The notes: generated by a model not told the origin, from the sequence alone. A stretch of 64,000 nucleotides of DNA from Cystobacter fuscus DSM 2262 (GCF_000335475.2 NZ_ANAH02000017.1:124001-188000); one strand, 5' to 3'. Positions 1 through 8,315 are shown, counted from the first letter of the stretch. Numbers and translations are program-made.

Positions 1-525
1 TCAACCTGAGCTGGAACGCGAACACCGAGTCGGACCTGGCGGGCTACAACGTCTACCGCTCCACGACGAGCGGCTTCACGCCCTCGGCCGCCAACCGGGT
101 CGCCAGCGGCCTCACGACCGCCTCCTACTCCGACTCCGGGCTGAAGGCCTCGACCGTCTACTATTACAAGATCACCGCCGTCGACACGTCCGGCAACGAG
201 TCCTCCGCGTCCTCTCAGTCCTCCGCGTCCACGCCCGCCCCGGATACCCTTCCGCCCGCGGCTCCGGCCGGCCTGAAGGCCACCTCGGCCAGCTCCAGCC
301 AGATCAACCTGTCCTGGACCGCCAGCACCGAGGCCGACCTCAAGGGCTACAACGTCTATCGCTCCACGACGAGTGGCTTCACGCCCTCGGCCGCCAACCG
401 GGTCGCCAGCGGCCTCACGACCGCCTCCTACTCCAGCACCGACCTGACCGCCTCGACCGCCTACTATTACAAGATCACGGCCGTCGACACGTCCGGCAAC
501 GAGTCCTCCGCGTCCACGGAAGTCT
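1..525 (+). repeat. Tandem 303-bp FnIII module repeat
   Basis: Nt 1-222 recur at 304-525 with few differences, an offset of exactly 101 codons. The segment GGCTACAACGTCTA plus the following roughly 90 bp (from 42 and from 345) is nearly unchanged. Such DNA-level identity suggests recent duplication or gene conversion of the FnIII linker modules. Confidence 0.85.
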
Positions 526-1010
526 CCGCGACCACGCAGCAGGCCCCCGCGTCCAGCCTCTCCGTGCAGTACCGCGACGGGGATGCCAACTCGCCCGCAA
601 ACAACCAGGCCCGGCCCCACTTCCGGATCGCCAACGGGGGAACGGCCAGCGTTCCGCTCTCGGAGCTGAAGGTCCGCTACTACTTCACCCCGGACTCCAA
701 CGAGTCGGTGCAGGTCGCGTGTGACTACGCCGCCGTGAACTGCTCGAGCATCACCTCCAGCGTGGTCCAGTTGTCCACGCCGAAGACGGGTGCCACGCAT
801 TACATCGAGTTCGGCTTCGCCACGGGGGCGGGCTCGGTGGCCGCGGGCCGCGACACGGGAGAGATCCAGATCCGGTTCAACAAGAGCAACTGGACCAACT
901 TCGACGAGTCGAACGACTACTCGTTCGATTCCACCAAGACCTCGTTCTCCACGACGAGCAAGATGACCGTGTTCCGTAGCGGCGTCCTCGTCTGGGGCAC
1001 CGAGCCGTAA
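3..1010 (+). CDS. Secreted FnIII-CBM3 carbohydrate-binding protein (C-terminal part)
   Basis: The start lies before the window, so any catalytic domain is not visible. The readable part begins inside a fibronectin type III module, continues through a second complete FnIII module (about nt 250-540), and ends in a family 3 cellulose-binding module (about nt 564-1007). The CBM3 is recognised by its opening VQYRDGD, the VRYYFTPD strand, and the late WTNFDESNDYSF segment near the conserved aromatic face. The gene ends 31 bp before the LPMO gene, so the two are probably co-transcribed. CBM3 normally binds crystalline cellulose or chitin, so this is probably an extracellular hydrolase or accessory protein. 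The enzyme activity cannot be told from this fragment. Confidence 0.85.
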   Translation, partial: NLSWNANTESDLAGYNVYRSTTSGFTPSAANRVASGLTTASYSDSGLKASTVYYYKITAVDTSGNESSASSQSSASTPAPDTLPPAAPAGLKATSASSSQINLSWTASTEADLKGYNVYRSTTSGFTPSAANRVASGLTTASYSSTDLTASTAYYYKITAVDTSGNESSASTEVSATTQQAPASSLSVQYRDGDANSPANNQARPHFRIANGGTASVPLSELKVRYYFTPDSNESVQVACDYAAVNCSSITSSVVQLSTPKTGATHYIEFGFATGAGSVAAGRDTGEIQIRFNKSNWTNFDESNDYSFDSTKTSFSTTSKMTVFRSGVLVWGTEP

Positions 1011-1041
1011 ACCAGGCACTTCGAGCGAAGGAGAAAACTCC

Positions 1042-2343
1042 ATGCGAAAGACAAACAAGAGCGTGTCTCGTGCCGCCGTCGTCGGTCTGACCTCCCTGGG
1101 GCTGGTTCTGCCCCTCGACGCGGCGCTGGCCCACGGCGGAATGACGTTCCCCGCGACTCGGACCTATGCCTGCTACCTGGATGGCAAGGCGGGCGGTGGG
1201 GGCGGTGATCTGGATCCCACCAACCCGGCCTGCGTCGAGGCCGTGGCCCTGGGCGGAAAGAATCCGCTCTGGAACTGGTTCGGCAACCTCATCAGCAACG
1301 CGGGAGGCCGGCACCGGGAGATCATCCCGGATGGGAAGCTGTGCGGACCCACCGCGCTCTTCGACGCCTACAACCTGGCGCACGCTTCCTGGCCCACGAC
1401 GACCCTGAAGTCGGGGACGACGATCACCATCCGGTACAACGCGTGGGCGCCGCACCCCGGCACCTGGTACCAGTACGTGACCCGGGACGGGTGGGATCCG
1501 AGCCAGCCGCTGAAGTGGTCCGACCTGGAGCCGCTGCCCTTCAACACGGTCACCAACCCGCCGATCAACGGCAGCGGCCCGGATGGCGCCGAGTACACGT
1601 GGAGCGCGCAGTTGCCGGTGGCCAAGAGCGGACGGCACATCATCTATTCCATCTGGCAGCGCTCGGACAGCCCGGAGGCCTTCTACAACTGCTCCGACGT
1701 GCTCTTCGACAGCGGTGCGCCGGATGCCGAGGCGCCCACCGCCCCCGGGACGCCCACCGTGAGCGGCGTGACCGGGACGACCGCCGATCTGAGTTGGGCC
1801 GCCGCGCACGACAACCAGGGCGTGGTGGGCTACGAGGTGTACCACCTGATGGGCTCCACCCCCCATCGGATGGCCTCGCCCACGGGCACCTCCACCCGCC
1901 TCACGGGCCTGACGCCCTCGACCGCGTACTCCTTCTACGTGGTCGCGCGTGATGCCGCGGGCAACCTCTCCCCGGCCTCCGGCGTGGTCTCGTTCACCAC
2001 GACCGACACCGCGCCCACGGGGAACTGCCACGTGGTCTACACCGAGCCCAACAAGTGGTCCGGTGGCTTCACCGGCAACATCCAGATCACCAACACCGGA
2101 ACCAGCGCCATCTCCGGCTGGACGCTGCAGTGGGAGTACGGCGCTGGTCAGACGGTCGTGAACGGCTGGAGCGCGAAGATCTTCCAGCATCATTCCTCGG
2201 TGTCCGCGGAGAATGAGGCCTGGAGCGGTACCATCCCCCCGAGCGGCTCGGTCACCTTCGGGTTCAACGCGAACTCGCCGACGCCCAACGCTCCGGCGCC
2301 GGCCGCCTTCCTCCTCAACGGCACGCTCTGCACCACGCCTTGA
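1042..2343 (+). CDS. AA10 lytic polysaccharide monooxygenase with FnIII and CBM2
   Basis: A 433-residue secreted copper enzyme that would cleave chitin or cellulose oxidatively. The signal peptide ends at ALA-30, leaving His31 as the new N-terminus, which is required for the copper histidine brace. A second candidate ligand is His138 in NAWAPHPGTW. The AA10 domain spans about 31-225, an FnIII linker about 230-320, and a family 2 carbohydrate-binding module about 328-433 with the Cys pair near its ends (NCHVVY and TLCTTP). The ATG is preceded by a good AAGGAG site. It sits directly behind the CBM3 gene and is followed by a strong hairpin, so the two form a small polysaccharide-degrading unit. 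Cellulose versus chitin preference cannot be read reliably from the sequence. Confidence 0.93.
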   Translation: MRKTNKSVSRAAVVGLTSLGLVLPLDAALAHGGMTFPATRTYACYLDGKAGGGGGDLDPTNPACVEAVALGGKNPLWNWFGNLISNAGGRHREIIPDGKLCGPTALFDAYNLAHASWPTTTLKSGTTITIRYNAWAPHPGTWYQYVTRDGWDPSQPLKWSDLEPLPFNTVTNPPINGSGPDGAEYTWSAQLPVAKSGRHIIYSIWQRSDSPEAFYNCSDVLFDSGAPDAEAPTAPGTPTVSGVTGTTADLSWAAAHDNQGVVGYEVYHLMGSTPHRMASPTGTSTRLTGLTPSTAYSFYVVARDAAGNLSPASGVVSFTTTDTAPTGNCHVVYTEPNKWSGGFTGNIQITNTGTSAISGWTLQWEYGAGQTVVNGWSAKIFQHHSSVSAENEAWSGTIPPSGSVTFGFNANSPTPNAPAPAAFLLNGTLCTTP

Positions 2344-2355
2344 GTTGAAAGACAT

Positions 2356-2394
2356 ACACCGGGGTGGGTGCTCTCGTCGCACCCACCCCGGTGT
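2356..2394 (+). terminator. Hairpin terminator after the LPMO gene
   Basis: A perfect 16-bp stem (2356-2371 with 2379-2394) with a 7-nt loop lies 12 bp after the LPMO stop. No clear U-tract follows, which is common in this GC-rich group. It also argues that the next gene does not start upstream of it. Confidence 0.8.
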
Positions 2395-2447
2395 TGTTGA
2401 CGTGCTGCGCCCAGGTGCCTTCGTGTCCCTGGGTCTGGGGGTGGACC

Positions 2448-3932
2448 GTGCCCGCTGAGCTGAAGCGGAAGTGGGTGGCGCTGGTGCTCGGGGCTGTCGT
2501 GCTGTTCACCGGCTGCGTCACGGTGACGCCACCCGCGGGACGCGGTGTGCTCCTGGACAGCAACCCGCGTGCCGCGTCCGGGCTGGCGGGCGAGATTCGT
2601 GGTGACGCCCAGCACGCGGCCACGGAGGCGAATGCACCCGCGAGGCTGCTGCGCCGACGGGGAGAGCGCGTACAGAGCACGCAGGTGGCCATGGTGAGCC
2701 CGGCTGAAATGGCCGTGCGCGCGGTGGCCAGCGGGGCCAGGCAGGCGGACGCCTTCGAGTATCTGCTGCTGCTGGCGGGCCTGGACAACGTCAACGACGA
2801 GCCCCCGCGAGGCGCTCCCCTCACTCCCGAGGAGGCGGCCCGGGTGCTGGCGGTGCTGTTGAACAAGCCCGTGACGCTGGGCTCGTTCCCGCCACGCATG
2901 GCCGCCTGCCACCTGCTACGGGAAGTGCTGGCGGGAGGGGAAGTGTCCCGCGAGGAGTTGCTTCGCCGGGTGGAGCGATTCAAGGGGGTGGCCGTGCTAC
3001 GGCCGGACGGCTATCTGGCCTGGACGCTCAACGGACGCACACAGCAGAAGGTGGGCCCGGTGGAGTGGAAGGAGGACGCCTTCCGCGCGGGCTCCTTCGA
3101 ACTCGGGCGCTTCTACATCGTCAAGGGGTGGGTGTTCCGGCAGGCGGATGCGCAACTGCGCCCCGTCATGCAAGGGCCCGGGCTGGCCGAGGTGTACGAC
3201 GACGCCGACTACCTCGGCCGCTCGCTGGATGGCGCGGAGGAGGCGTTCGTCGGGCTGTACCATGCCATGGGCCAGCTGCTCACGCGCCCGCTGGACAGCC
3301 TCGCGGCGCTGCAACACCTCCCGGCGGGAGTCGCGGCCCTCATCGCCTCCTCGCCCGAGTACCTCGAGCGTTTCCGGTACATGACTCGGGGCGAGCAGGT
3401 GAAGGCCACCTCCAAGCTGCTGACCCACCTCCTCGTCACGTTTGGCACGGCTGGGGGCACGACGAGCACGCTGACGCGGGCAGTGGGCGGGCTGGAGGTT
3501 ACCCTGCCCGTGCTGTCCCTCTCGACCGAGGGTCTGCTGGCGGTAAGGACGGTGACGGTGGCAGCGGGCACGGTGACGACCACGCTGGAGGTGGGCGTGG
3601 GCACCGTCTCCATCCTCCACATGGCCAGCAGGGATGACCAGCCCTCGGGGAGCAAAACCAAGAATCCCTACTCGAGCTTGACGAGAACCCAACTCGAAAA
3701 GTCAAGAAGAAGCTTTATCAAGCTGATCGATGAGCATGAGAAGAAGCTGCTGGAGTACCGTACCGACCCCTTCGCCAACGATAATCTTGGAAAGCTCGAG
3801 AACCAGCCTCCTGAAAATCAACGGAAGATCATTTCGGGACGAATTGAAGAAGTGGAGGCGCAATTGACGAAGCAGCGTGGGGAGCTGAGAAAAGTCGAAG
3901 AAGCGCTGCGGGCGTTGAATGGGGGCGGTTGA
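2448..3932 (+). CDS. SitA-like lipoprotein polymorphic toxin
   Basis: A 494-residue predicted lipoprotein. Starting at GTG 2448 gives a clean signal peptide with the lipobox FTGC (Cys23). An ATG at 2364 is open in frame but lies inside the terminator hairpin and would bury the signal. The long middle region has no catalytic motif, and residues about 324-391 are hydrophobic and glycine/threonine rich. The last 90 or so residues (from about 402) are a charged, helical, lysine-rich tail whose DNA is much richer in A/T than the rest. This layout, with an immunity-like gene 4 bp downstream, matches the SitA toxins of myxobacteria, which are passed between kin by TraA/TraB outer-membrane exchange. 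Family assignment is from recognition of the architecture; the killing activity is unknown. Confidence 0.75.
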   Translation: MPAELKRKWVALVLGAVVLFTGCVTVTPPAGRGVLLDSNPRAASGLAGEIRGDAQHAATEANAPARLLRRRGERVQSTQVAMVSPAEMAVRAVASGARQADAFEYLLLLAGLDNVNDEPPRGAPLTPEEAARVLAVLLNKPVTLGSFPPRMAACHLLREVLAGGEVSREELLRRVERFKGVAVLRPDGYLAWTLNGRTQQKVGPVEWKEDAFRAGSFELGRFYIVKGWVFRQADAQLRPVMQGPGLAEVYDDADYLGRSLDGAEEAFVGLYHAMGQLLTRPLDSLAALQHLPAGVAALIASSPEYLERFRYMTRGEQVKATSKLLTHLLVTFGTAGGTTSTLTRAVGGLEVTLPVLSLSTEGLLAVRTVTVAAGTVTTTLEVGVGTVSILHMASRDDQPSGSKTKNPYSSLTRTQLEKSRRSFIKLIDEHEKKLLEYRTDPFANDNLGKLENQPPENQRKIISGRIEEVEAQLTKQRGELRKVEEALRALNGGG

Positions 3933-3936
3933 GCGT

Positions 3937-4539
3937 ATGCAAATTCGTTTGCAACAGCTGATTCTGGCCCTGACGGGACTCGTCAAGTGGTATCAGCAGT
4001 TTCTTGGCATCGACGTCCTGACGATCGACGACATGGACCGTTATTGGGTTGTCAGATCCCCGGAGTGGACCGAGTTCCACCAGGATCCCAAGCTGTCCGT
4101 GGGCTCTCTCCTGGAGGACTGGGCAGGACTTCAGCGGGTGCTCGAGGGCGGCGCGCCCACCGCGGTTGATTTCGAGCGCCTGGGCGCAGTGATCCGTGTC
4201 GTCTCCGACCGCATCCTCGAGCCTTCCACCTCGGAAACGGGTGGGAGCAGGGCCGGGCGCATCGACATCCATTTGCGGCAACTGCTCCTCCTGCTCGCAA
4301 TGCTCGTCGAGCACTACCAGCAGGCAGGCGTAGACGCACTGGAGATCGACGACATGGATTATTATTGGGTTGTCGAGCCCCCGGACTGGACCGATTTCCA
4401 GAAGGAGCCGTCGCTCTGTGTGGGTTCTCTCATCGATGATTGGGCGGAGCTCCAGCGGGTGCTGAAGGAAGACATCGCCACCACGGTGGATTTCAACCGT
4501 CTGGGGGCTGTGCTCCGTACCGTCTCCGAGCGTCTCGGC
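3937..4539 (+). repeat. Internal duplication within the immunity gene
   Basis: The first unit starts at 3937 and the second at 4261, 324 bp (108 codons) apart, joined by a serine/glycine-rich linker. The units are similar in protein more than in DNA, so the duplication is not very recent. Confidence 0.85.
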
Positions 4540-4548
4540 CGACAGTGA
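3937..4548 (+). CDS. Putative SitI-type immunity protein, internally duplicated
   Basis: A 203-residue soluble acidic protein beginning 4 bp after the toxin stop, with ATG 3937 behind GGGGGCGG. An ATG at 3919 would overlap the toxin and has a poorer site. It consists of two copies of one roughly 95-residue domain. Shared blocks include LVKWYQQ / LVEHYQQ, IDDMDRYWVV / IDDMDYYWVV, VGSLLEDWA / VGSLIDDWA and VDFERLGAV / VDFNRLGAV. No enzyme motif is visible. Position and spacing argue that it neutralises the upstream toxin. The duplication could give a two-headed inhibitor or a fused dimer. The family name is uncertain. Confidence 0.7.
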   Translation: MQIRLQQLILALTGLVKWYQQFLGIDVLTIDDMDRYWVVRSPEWTEFHQDPKLSVGSLLEDWAGLQRVLEGGAPTAVDFERLGAVIRVVSDRILEPSTSETGGSRAGRIDIHLRQLLLLLAMLVEHYQQAGVDALEIDDMDYYWVVEPPDWTDFQKEPSLCVGSLIDDWAELQRVLKEDIATTVDFNRLGAVLRTVSERLGRQ

Positions 4549-4599
4549 AACCGCCAGCCATTCTCAGTGCCCGCGGAGAAAGGAGATTGACGGGCCGGT

Positions 4600-5550
4600 C
4601 TAGGCCAGATCTCTCTGTCCCGAACGACGGACGACCAGGCTGATGATCGTGAACACGATCGTCAAGGACGCGGCGAATCCGTTCTTGTCACTCGTGTCCG
4701 CGTCCCAGGGCCTGGGTGAACCCAAGAGCATGATGAGGAGCACCACCCATGCGATCACGCAGCACCACAGGCCCGCCGCTCCCACGAACCAGCGCAGCCG
4801 CGCGCTGAGGGTGGAGGGCTGGGGAAGGGCGGGTGCGTCCGTCACGGAGGGATTCGTGGAGCGCTGCTCGGCCTGGAGCTCCTTGTAGAGGCGCCGGCCC
4901 CAGCGCACCTCGAGCAGGAGCACCAGGAGCGTCAGCGGGAAGAGAGGGAAGGAGCCCAGGAAGAGGAGGGTGTAGTAGGCGCCCTGCAGCAGGGTGGTGG
5001 CGGCGAGTCCGGAGGCCAGCCGCCAGGTGCCGCGCGCGCGATCCTCATCGAAGCGGGCGCGGCCCACGAAGGCGCCCAGGATGATGCCGGTGAAGGCCTG
5101 TTGGGGGACGGAGGTGACGGCGCGAAGCATCGCCAGTCCCGGGCCCGCTTCATCCGAGAGCACGATCACGTAGAAGAGGTTCTCCAGTGTCGCGAAGCCG
5201 AGCGAGACCGTGGCGCCATACACCACGCCATCCAGGGGCTCGTCGAAGGCGGGCTTGTTCCAGACGTACAGGCGCAGCACGAGCAGCCTGAAACACTGCT
5301 CGGGCAGGGCGACACCGAGGAAGGCCAGCAGCAGCGCCATGTCCCAGGTCTGCATGCGCCAGCCCCAGTGAACCGCCAGCTCATGGACGCCGAAGGCCAC
5401 CGGAACCACGGGCACGCAAAGGGCCACACCCCAGAAGAACGTGCGCCACAGGAGTCCGCGCGGCTCGGGATCCTCGTCCCGCGAGTGGACGTACCAGAGC
5501 AACAACATGGGAGGCAGGGCGGCGGCGGCCCCGAGTGCGAACGGAGACAT
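4600..5550 (-). CDS. PrsW-like intramembrane protein with altered active site
   Basis: A 316-residue polytopic membrane protein starting MSPFALGAAAALPP. The frame is open further upstream, but that stretch is arginine/serine rich and unlike protein, and 5550 marks the start of the hydrophobic pattern. It follows PrsW-family order: a VHSRDEDPEP loop, a helix with LPEQCFRL (E84-Q85-R88) where PrsW has EExxK, ATLEN with E123, then a VPQQAFTG helix (Q150-Q151) where the family has a conserved His. PrsW proteases cut anti-sigma factors within the membrane. With EE to EQ and the His replaced by Gln, catalysis here is doubtful. It is divergent from the HExxH gene across 88 bp. Confidence 0.72.
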   Translation of the reverse strand: MSPFALGAAAALPPMLLLWYVHSRDEDPEPRGLLWRTFFWGVALCVPVVPVAFGVHELAVHWGWRMQTWDMALLLAFLGVALPEQCFRLLVLRLYVWNKPAFDEPLDGVVYGATVSLGFATLENLFYVIVLSDEAGPGLAMLRAVTSVPQQAFTGIILGAFVGRARFDEDRARGTWRLASGLAATTLLQGAYYTLLFLGSFPLFPLTLLVLLLEVRWGRRLYKELQAEQRSTNPSVTDAPALPQPSTLSARLRWFVGAAGLWCCVIAWVVLLIMLLGSPRPWDADTSDKNGFAASLTIVFTIISLVVRRSGQRDLA

Positions 5551-5638
5551 GGGGACGAAGGTAGCCCGCGAAAGCTCCAGGACGCATGGGTCTCGAGAGC
5601 AGATAGTATCGGCACTCCCGGACGTGGAGGCAGGAGCG

Positions 5639-6415
5639 ATGTCGATGCCGGATTCGGAAACCCTGGATGGTTCGACCCCGGAGAGCACGCCGCTGGCGGC
5701 GGAGCACGGGCGCCGGTTGCCCCTGTCCGCCTTCACCGTGCTGGCCGGGGGTGACGTGTTCGAGTCCGTCCAGGGACGGCCACCCAAGGACGGTGTGAGC
5801 CGGGCTCGCGCCTGGTTCCAGGCGAAGGTGAGTCTCCGGGCACACGGTGCTCCCGCCGAGCTGCTCCAGCGCGTGGAAGGAGACATGGTCCGGCAGCTCT
5901 CGGGCAATCTCCAGCTCATCGGCCGCATGGAAGCGGCGCGGCCGGTGGAGGTGGACCTCATCCCCCCGGGGCAGCCCCTGGCGAAGTATGGCTATCCCCG
6001 CTCCGTGTCTCCGCAGGCGGCGGGCCTGTTCTGGGATCATCCGGAGTGGCCTCGCGCCCGCATCGCGCTGCGCCAGGACAAGCTGGGCCCCGAGCTCCAT
6101 CTGGTGTTCCACGAACTGGCCCATGCCATCCAGGGCATGGCCTTCACCCAGGAGGAGAACGAGCTCATCTACCGGACGCTGCGGCGCACCTACCGCGTCC
6201 GCGCCCGCATGGACGAGGTGTTCGCCCTCTACAGCGAGCGCGAGTTCATCCCCACCGTCACCGCGCATGATCTGCGCGCGCCGGGGGTGTACGGCATGGC
6301 GCGCCAGCGCTGGAACGAGGAGCACGTCTTCACCCGCTTCGTGCGCAACCTCTACTTCCCCTACAAGCCGCTGGCGGGCCCCGCGTCGGGCCAGGGCGCG
6401 TCCTTCTTCGGCTGA
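5639..6415 (+). CDS. Putative HExxH zinc metallopeptidase-like protein
   Basis: A 258-residue protein without a signal peptide. Start ATG 5639 has an AGGCAGGAG site. The key feature is VFHELAHAIQG (His158, Glu159, His162), a zincin signature. A plausible third ligand is Glu227 or Glu228 in WNEEHVFTRFVRN, about 65 residues later, as in gluzincins whose third ligand lies in a downstream helix. The N-terminal 130 residues are not recognised, and the arrangement is loosely similar to the peptidase domain of anthrax-lethal-factor-like proteins. It is transcribed away from the PrsW-like gene and converges on the pentapeptide gene, with only 3 bp between the two. Substrate unknown. Confidence 0.6.
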   Translation: MSMPDSETLDGSTPESTPLAAEHGRRLPLSAFTVLAGGDVFESVQGRPPKDGVSRARAWFQAKVSLRAHGAPAELLQRVEGDMVRQLSGNLQLIGRMEAARPVEVDLIPPGQPLAKYGYPRSVSPQAAGLFWDHPEWPRARIALRQDKLGPELHLVFHELAHAIQGMAFTQEENELIYRTLRRTYRVRARMDEVFALYSEREFIPTVTAHDLRAPGVYGMARQRWNEEHVFTRFVRNLYFPYKPLAGPASGQGASFFG

Positions 6416-6418
6416 GGC

Positions 6419-7096
6419 TCAGCGCTTCTTCTTGCGGCTCCGCGACGCGGGCGCCCCGGCCACATCGCCCAGCGCCGGCACGCGCATGCCCATCGACTCG
6501 GCCAGGCTCACCGCCGTGGACAGGGGCACCTGGGTGTCCTTGAGCCGGTTGCGCGAGGGATCCAACACCAGCCCCACCGCCAGCGAGAAGTCCGTCCGGG
6601 TGAGGATGCAGCCGCGGAAGTTGCTGCCCGTCAGGTCCGTCCCCTCGAAGTCCGCGTCCGTGAGGTCCAGATCGAAGAAGTTGGCCTCCTGCGCGGTGCA
6701 GCGCAGCACGTCCGTCTTCCTCAGGCTCAGCCCCACGAACGAGGCGTAGCGCAACACGCACCCCTCGAACGTCAGCTCCGGGTTGGCCGACACGCTCGAC
6801 CAGTCGATGCCCATCAGCTTCGAGCCCTCGAAGCGCACCCCCCGCAGCGCCGCCTGCGGAAACCGCGCCCGGGTGAGATCGCACCCCGTCCAGGTGCACT
6901 CCTCGAACTTACATTGGCGCCACTGGCTCTCCTGGAACTGGGAGCGCTCGAAGGTGCAGCGGTAGAACTCCTTCTGGTTCAGCTCCAGCCCCGGCAACTC
7001 GAGGTCCGTGAACGTCTCGTTCTCGAAGCCGTCCTCCCGCTCGAGCCGGCGTACCAGCTCTTCCCGGCCCGCCTGGTCCCTTGGTTCCGTGTCCAT
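6419..7096 (-). CDS. Pentapeptide-repeat protein
   Basis: A 225-residue soluble protein whose centre (about 25-190) shows the five-residue rhythm A(D/N)LXX, for example CTFERSQF, CDLTRARF, VRFEGSKL, ANFFDLDL, ADFEGTDL and SNFRGC. Such proteins fold into a right-handed square beta-helix. Some, such as Qnr and MfpA, mimic DNA and protect or inhibit gyrase, but most are of unknown role. The C-terminus ends in a basic SRSRKKKR tail. It is a single gene convergent with the HExxH gene. Nothing ties it specifically to gyrase. Confidence 0.85.
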   Translation of the reverse strand: MDTEPRDQAGREELVRRLEREDGFENETFTDLELPGLELNQKEFYRCTFERSQFQESQWRQCKFEECTWTGCDLTRARFPQAALRGVRFEGSKLMGIDWSSVSANPELTFEGCVLRYASFVGLSLRKTDVLRCTAQEANFFDLDLTDADFEGTDLTGSNFRGCILTRTDFSLAVGLVLDPSRNRLKDTQVPLSTAVSLAESMGMRVPALGDVAGAPASRSRKKKR

Positions 7097-7290
7097 GCGG
7101 CCTCCATCTCATGGAGGGTCCGCTTCAGGAAGGACGCGCCGTACCCGGGGGCCTGTAGGTCCAGCGCTCACTGAAATTCGCGTGCCGGACCCTCCCAGCG
7201 CCCCGTAAAAACTTCTGGGTTTCAGCCCTAAGCATGGGGGGGCCTGGATGCAAGCCCTTGTATTCATTGACGACCGTGCAGGTCGCGGGC

Positions 7291-7306
7291 TGGCATCGCT
7301 CTTGCT
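7291..7306 (+). promoter_or_regulatory. Sigma-54 (-24/-12) promoter upstream of sigma factor gene
   Basis: TGGCATCGCTCTTGCT matches the sigma-54 consensus TGGCAC-N5-TTGCW at all but one position, with GG and GC dinucleotides exactly 10 nt apart. Transcription would start near 7318, about 48 nt before the ATG. This places the downstream sigma factor under an enhancer-binding activator. Confidence 0.7.
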
Positions 7307-7365
7307 GAAAGCAAGGGCACGCAGTCTTCGCGGTCCCTTCCCACGCGCCTCCCCCGAGAGACACC

Positions 7366-8253
7366 ATGACCCAGGCCTCCGCCTTCTCCTCCGCCGACTC
7401 CCTCTCCACCTACCTCTCGGAGATCAGCCAGTACCCGCTGCTGTCCGTGCAGGAGGAGCAGGCGCTCGCGCGGCGCTTCAAGCAGGGCGACATGGCCGCG
7501 GGCCACCGTCTGGTGACGAGCAACCTGCGCTTCGCGGTGAAGGTCTCCTACGAGTACCGCTCCTACGGGCTGAAGATGTCCGACCTCATCCAGGAGGCGA
7601 ACATCGGCCTGATGAAGGCGGTGCAGAAGTTCGACGCGGACAAGGGCATCCGCCTCATCTCCTACGCGGTGTGGTGGATCCGCGCCTACATCCAGAACTA
7701 CGTGCTGAAGAACTGGAGCCTGGTGAAGCTGGGCACCACGCAGGCCCAGCGCCGGCTGTTCTTCGCCCTGGCGCGCACGCGCCGCGAGCTGGAGAAGATG
7801 GGCCCCGGCGAGGGCAACATCGTCGACGCGGAGGAGATCGCCCGCAAGCTCAACGTGAAGGCCAGCGAGGTGCGCGAGATGGAGCAGCGCATGGGCGGCC
7901 GGGACTTGTCGCTGGACGCGCCGGTGGGCGAGGAAGGCGACGCCACGCACATGGACTTCGTGGAGTCCGAGAGCGCCTCCCAGGTGGACGAGGTGGCCGA
8001 CCGCCAGGAGGCCGACATGACGCGCGCCCGCATCCGTCAGGCCCTCACCCGGCTGGATCCCCGCGAGCGCTTCATCATCGAGCACCGGGTGATGGGCGAC
8101 TCGGAGATGACGCTGAGCGAGCTGGGCGAGCACTTCGGCTTCTCGCGCGAGCGCGCGCGCCAGCTGGAGATCCGCGCCAAGGACAAGCTCAAGGCCGAGC
8201 TGATGTCGCTCATGGCCGAGCGCGATCAGGACTCCGCGGTCTACGCCGGGTAG
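7366..8253 (+). CDS. RpoH-like sigma-70 family factor (SigB/SigC type)
   Basis: A 295-residue group 3 sigma factor. Region 1.2/2.1 appears as [16 protein letters not shown]. Region 2 contains [18 protein letters not shown] and the -10-binding [20 protein letters not shown]. Region 4.2 contains the helix-turn-helix [19 protein letters not shown]. The [11 protein letters not shown] signature is typical of RpoH/sigma-32, but Myxococcus SigB and SigC, which act in development and starvation, belong to this same branch. An acidic insert (about 190-215) separates regions 3 and 4. The gene stands alone behind a sigma-54 promoter and is followed by a hairpin. The exact orthologue (heat shock or developmental) cannot be fixed without a tree. 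Confidence 0.93.
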   Translation: MTQASAFSSADSLSTYLSEISQYPLLSVQEEQALARRFKQGDMAAGHRLVTSNLRFAVKVSYEYRSYGLKMSDLIQEANIGLMKAVQKFDADKGIRLISYAVWWIRAYIQNYVLKNWSLVKLGTTQAQRRLFFALARTRRELEKMGPGEGNIVDAEEIARKLNVKASEVREMEQRMGGRDLSLDAPVGEEGDATHMDFVESESASQVDEVADRQEADMTRARIRQALTRLDPRERFIIEHRVMGDSEMTLSELGEHFGFSRERARQLEIRAKDKLKAELMSLMAERDQDSAVYAG

Positions 8254-8258
8254 TTCTT

Positions 8259-8281
8259 CCCGGCGCGTGGCCCCCGCCGGG
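8259..8281 (+). terminator. Small hairpin after sigma factor gene
   Basis: CCCGGCG (8259-8265) pairs with CGCCGGG (8275-8281) over a 9-nt loop, starting 6 bp after the stop. A 13-bp direct repeat GTTCTTCCCGGCG at 8253 and 8284 flanks it. The stem is short, so termination strength is uncertain. Confidence 0.5.
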
Positions 8282-8315
8282 TCGTTCTTCCCGGCGGTCC
8301 GCCGCGGCCTCCTCT

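Noticed and set aside
877-2382. Long minus-strand frame opposite the LPMO gene
   Set aside because: The plus-strand product has a signal peptide and three recognised domains; the minus frame has a composition of Arg/Gly/Val repeats only.
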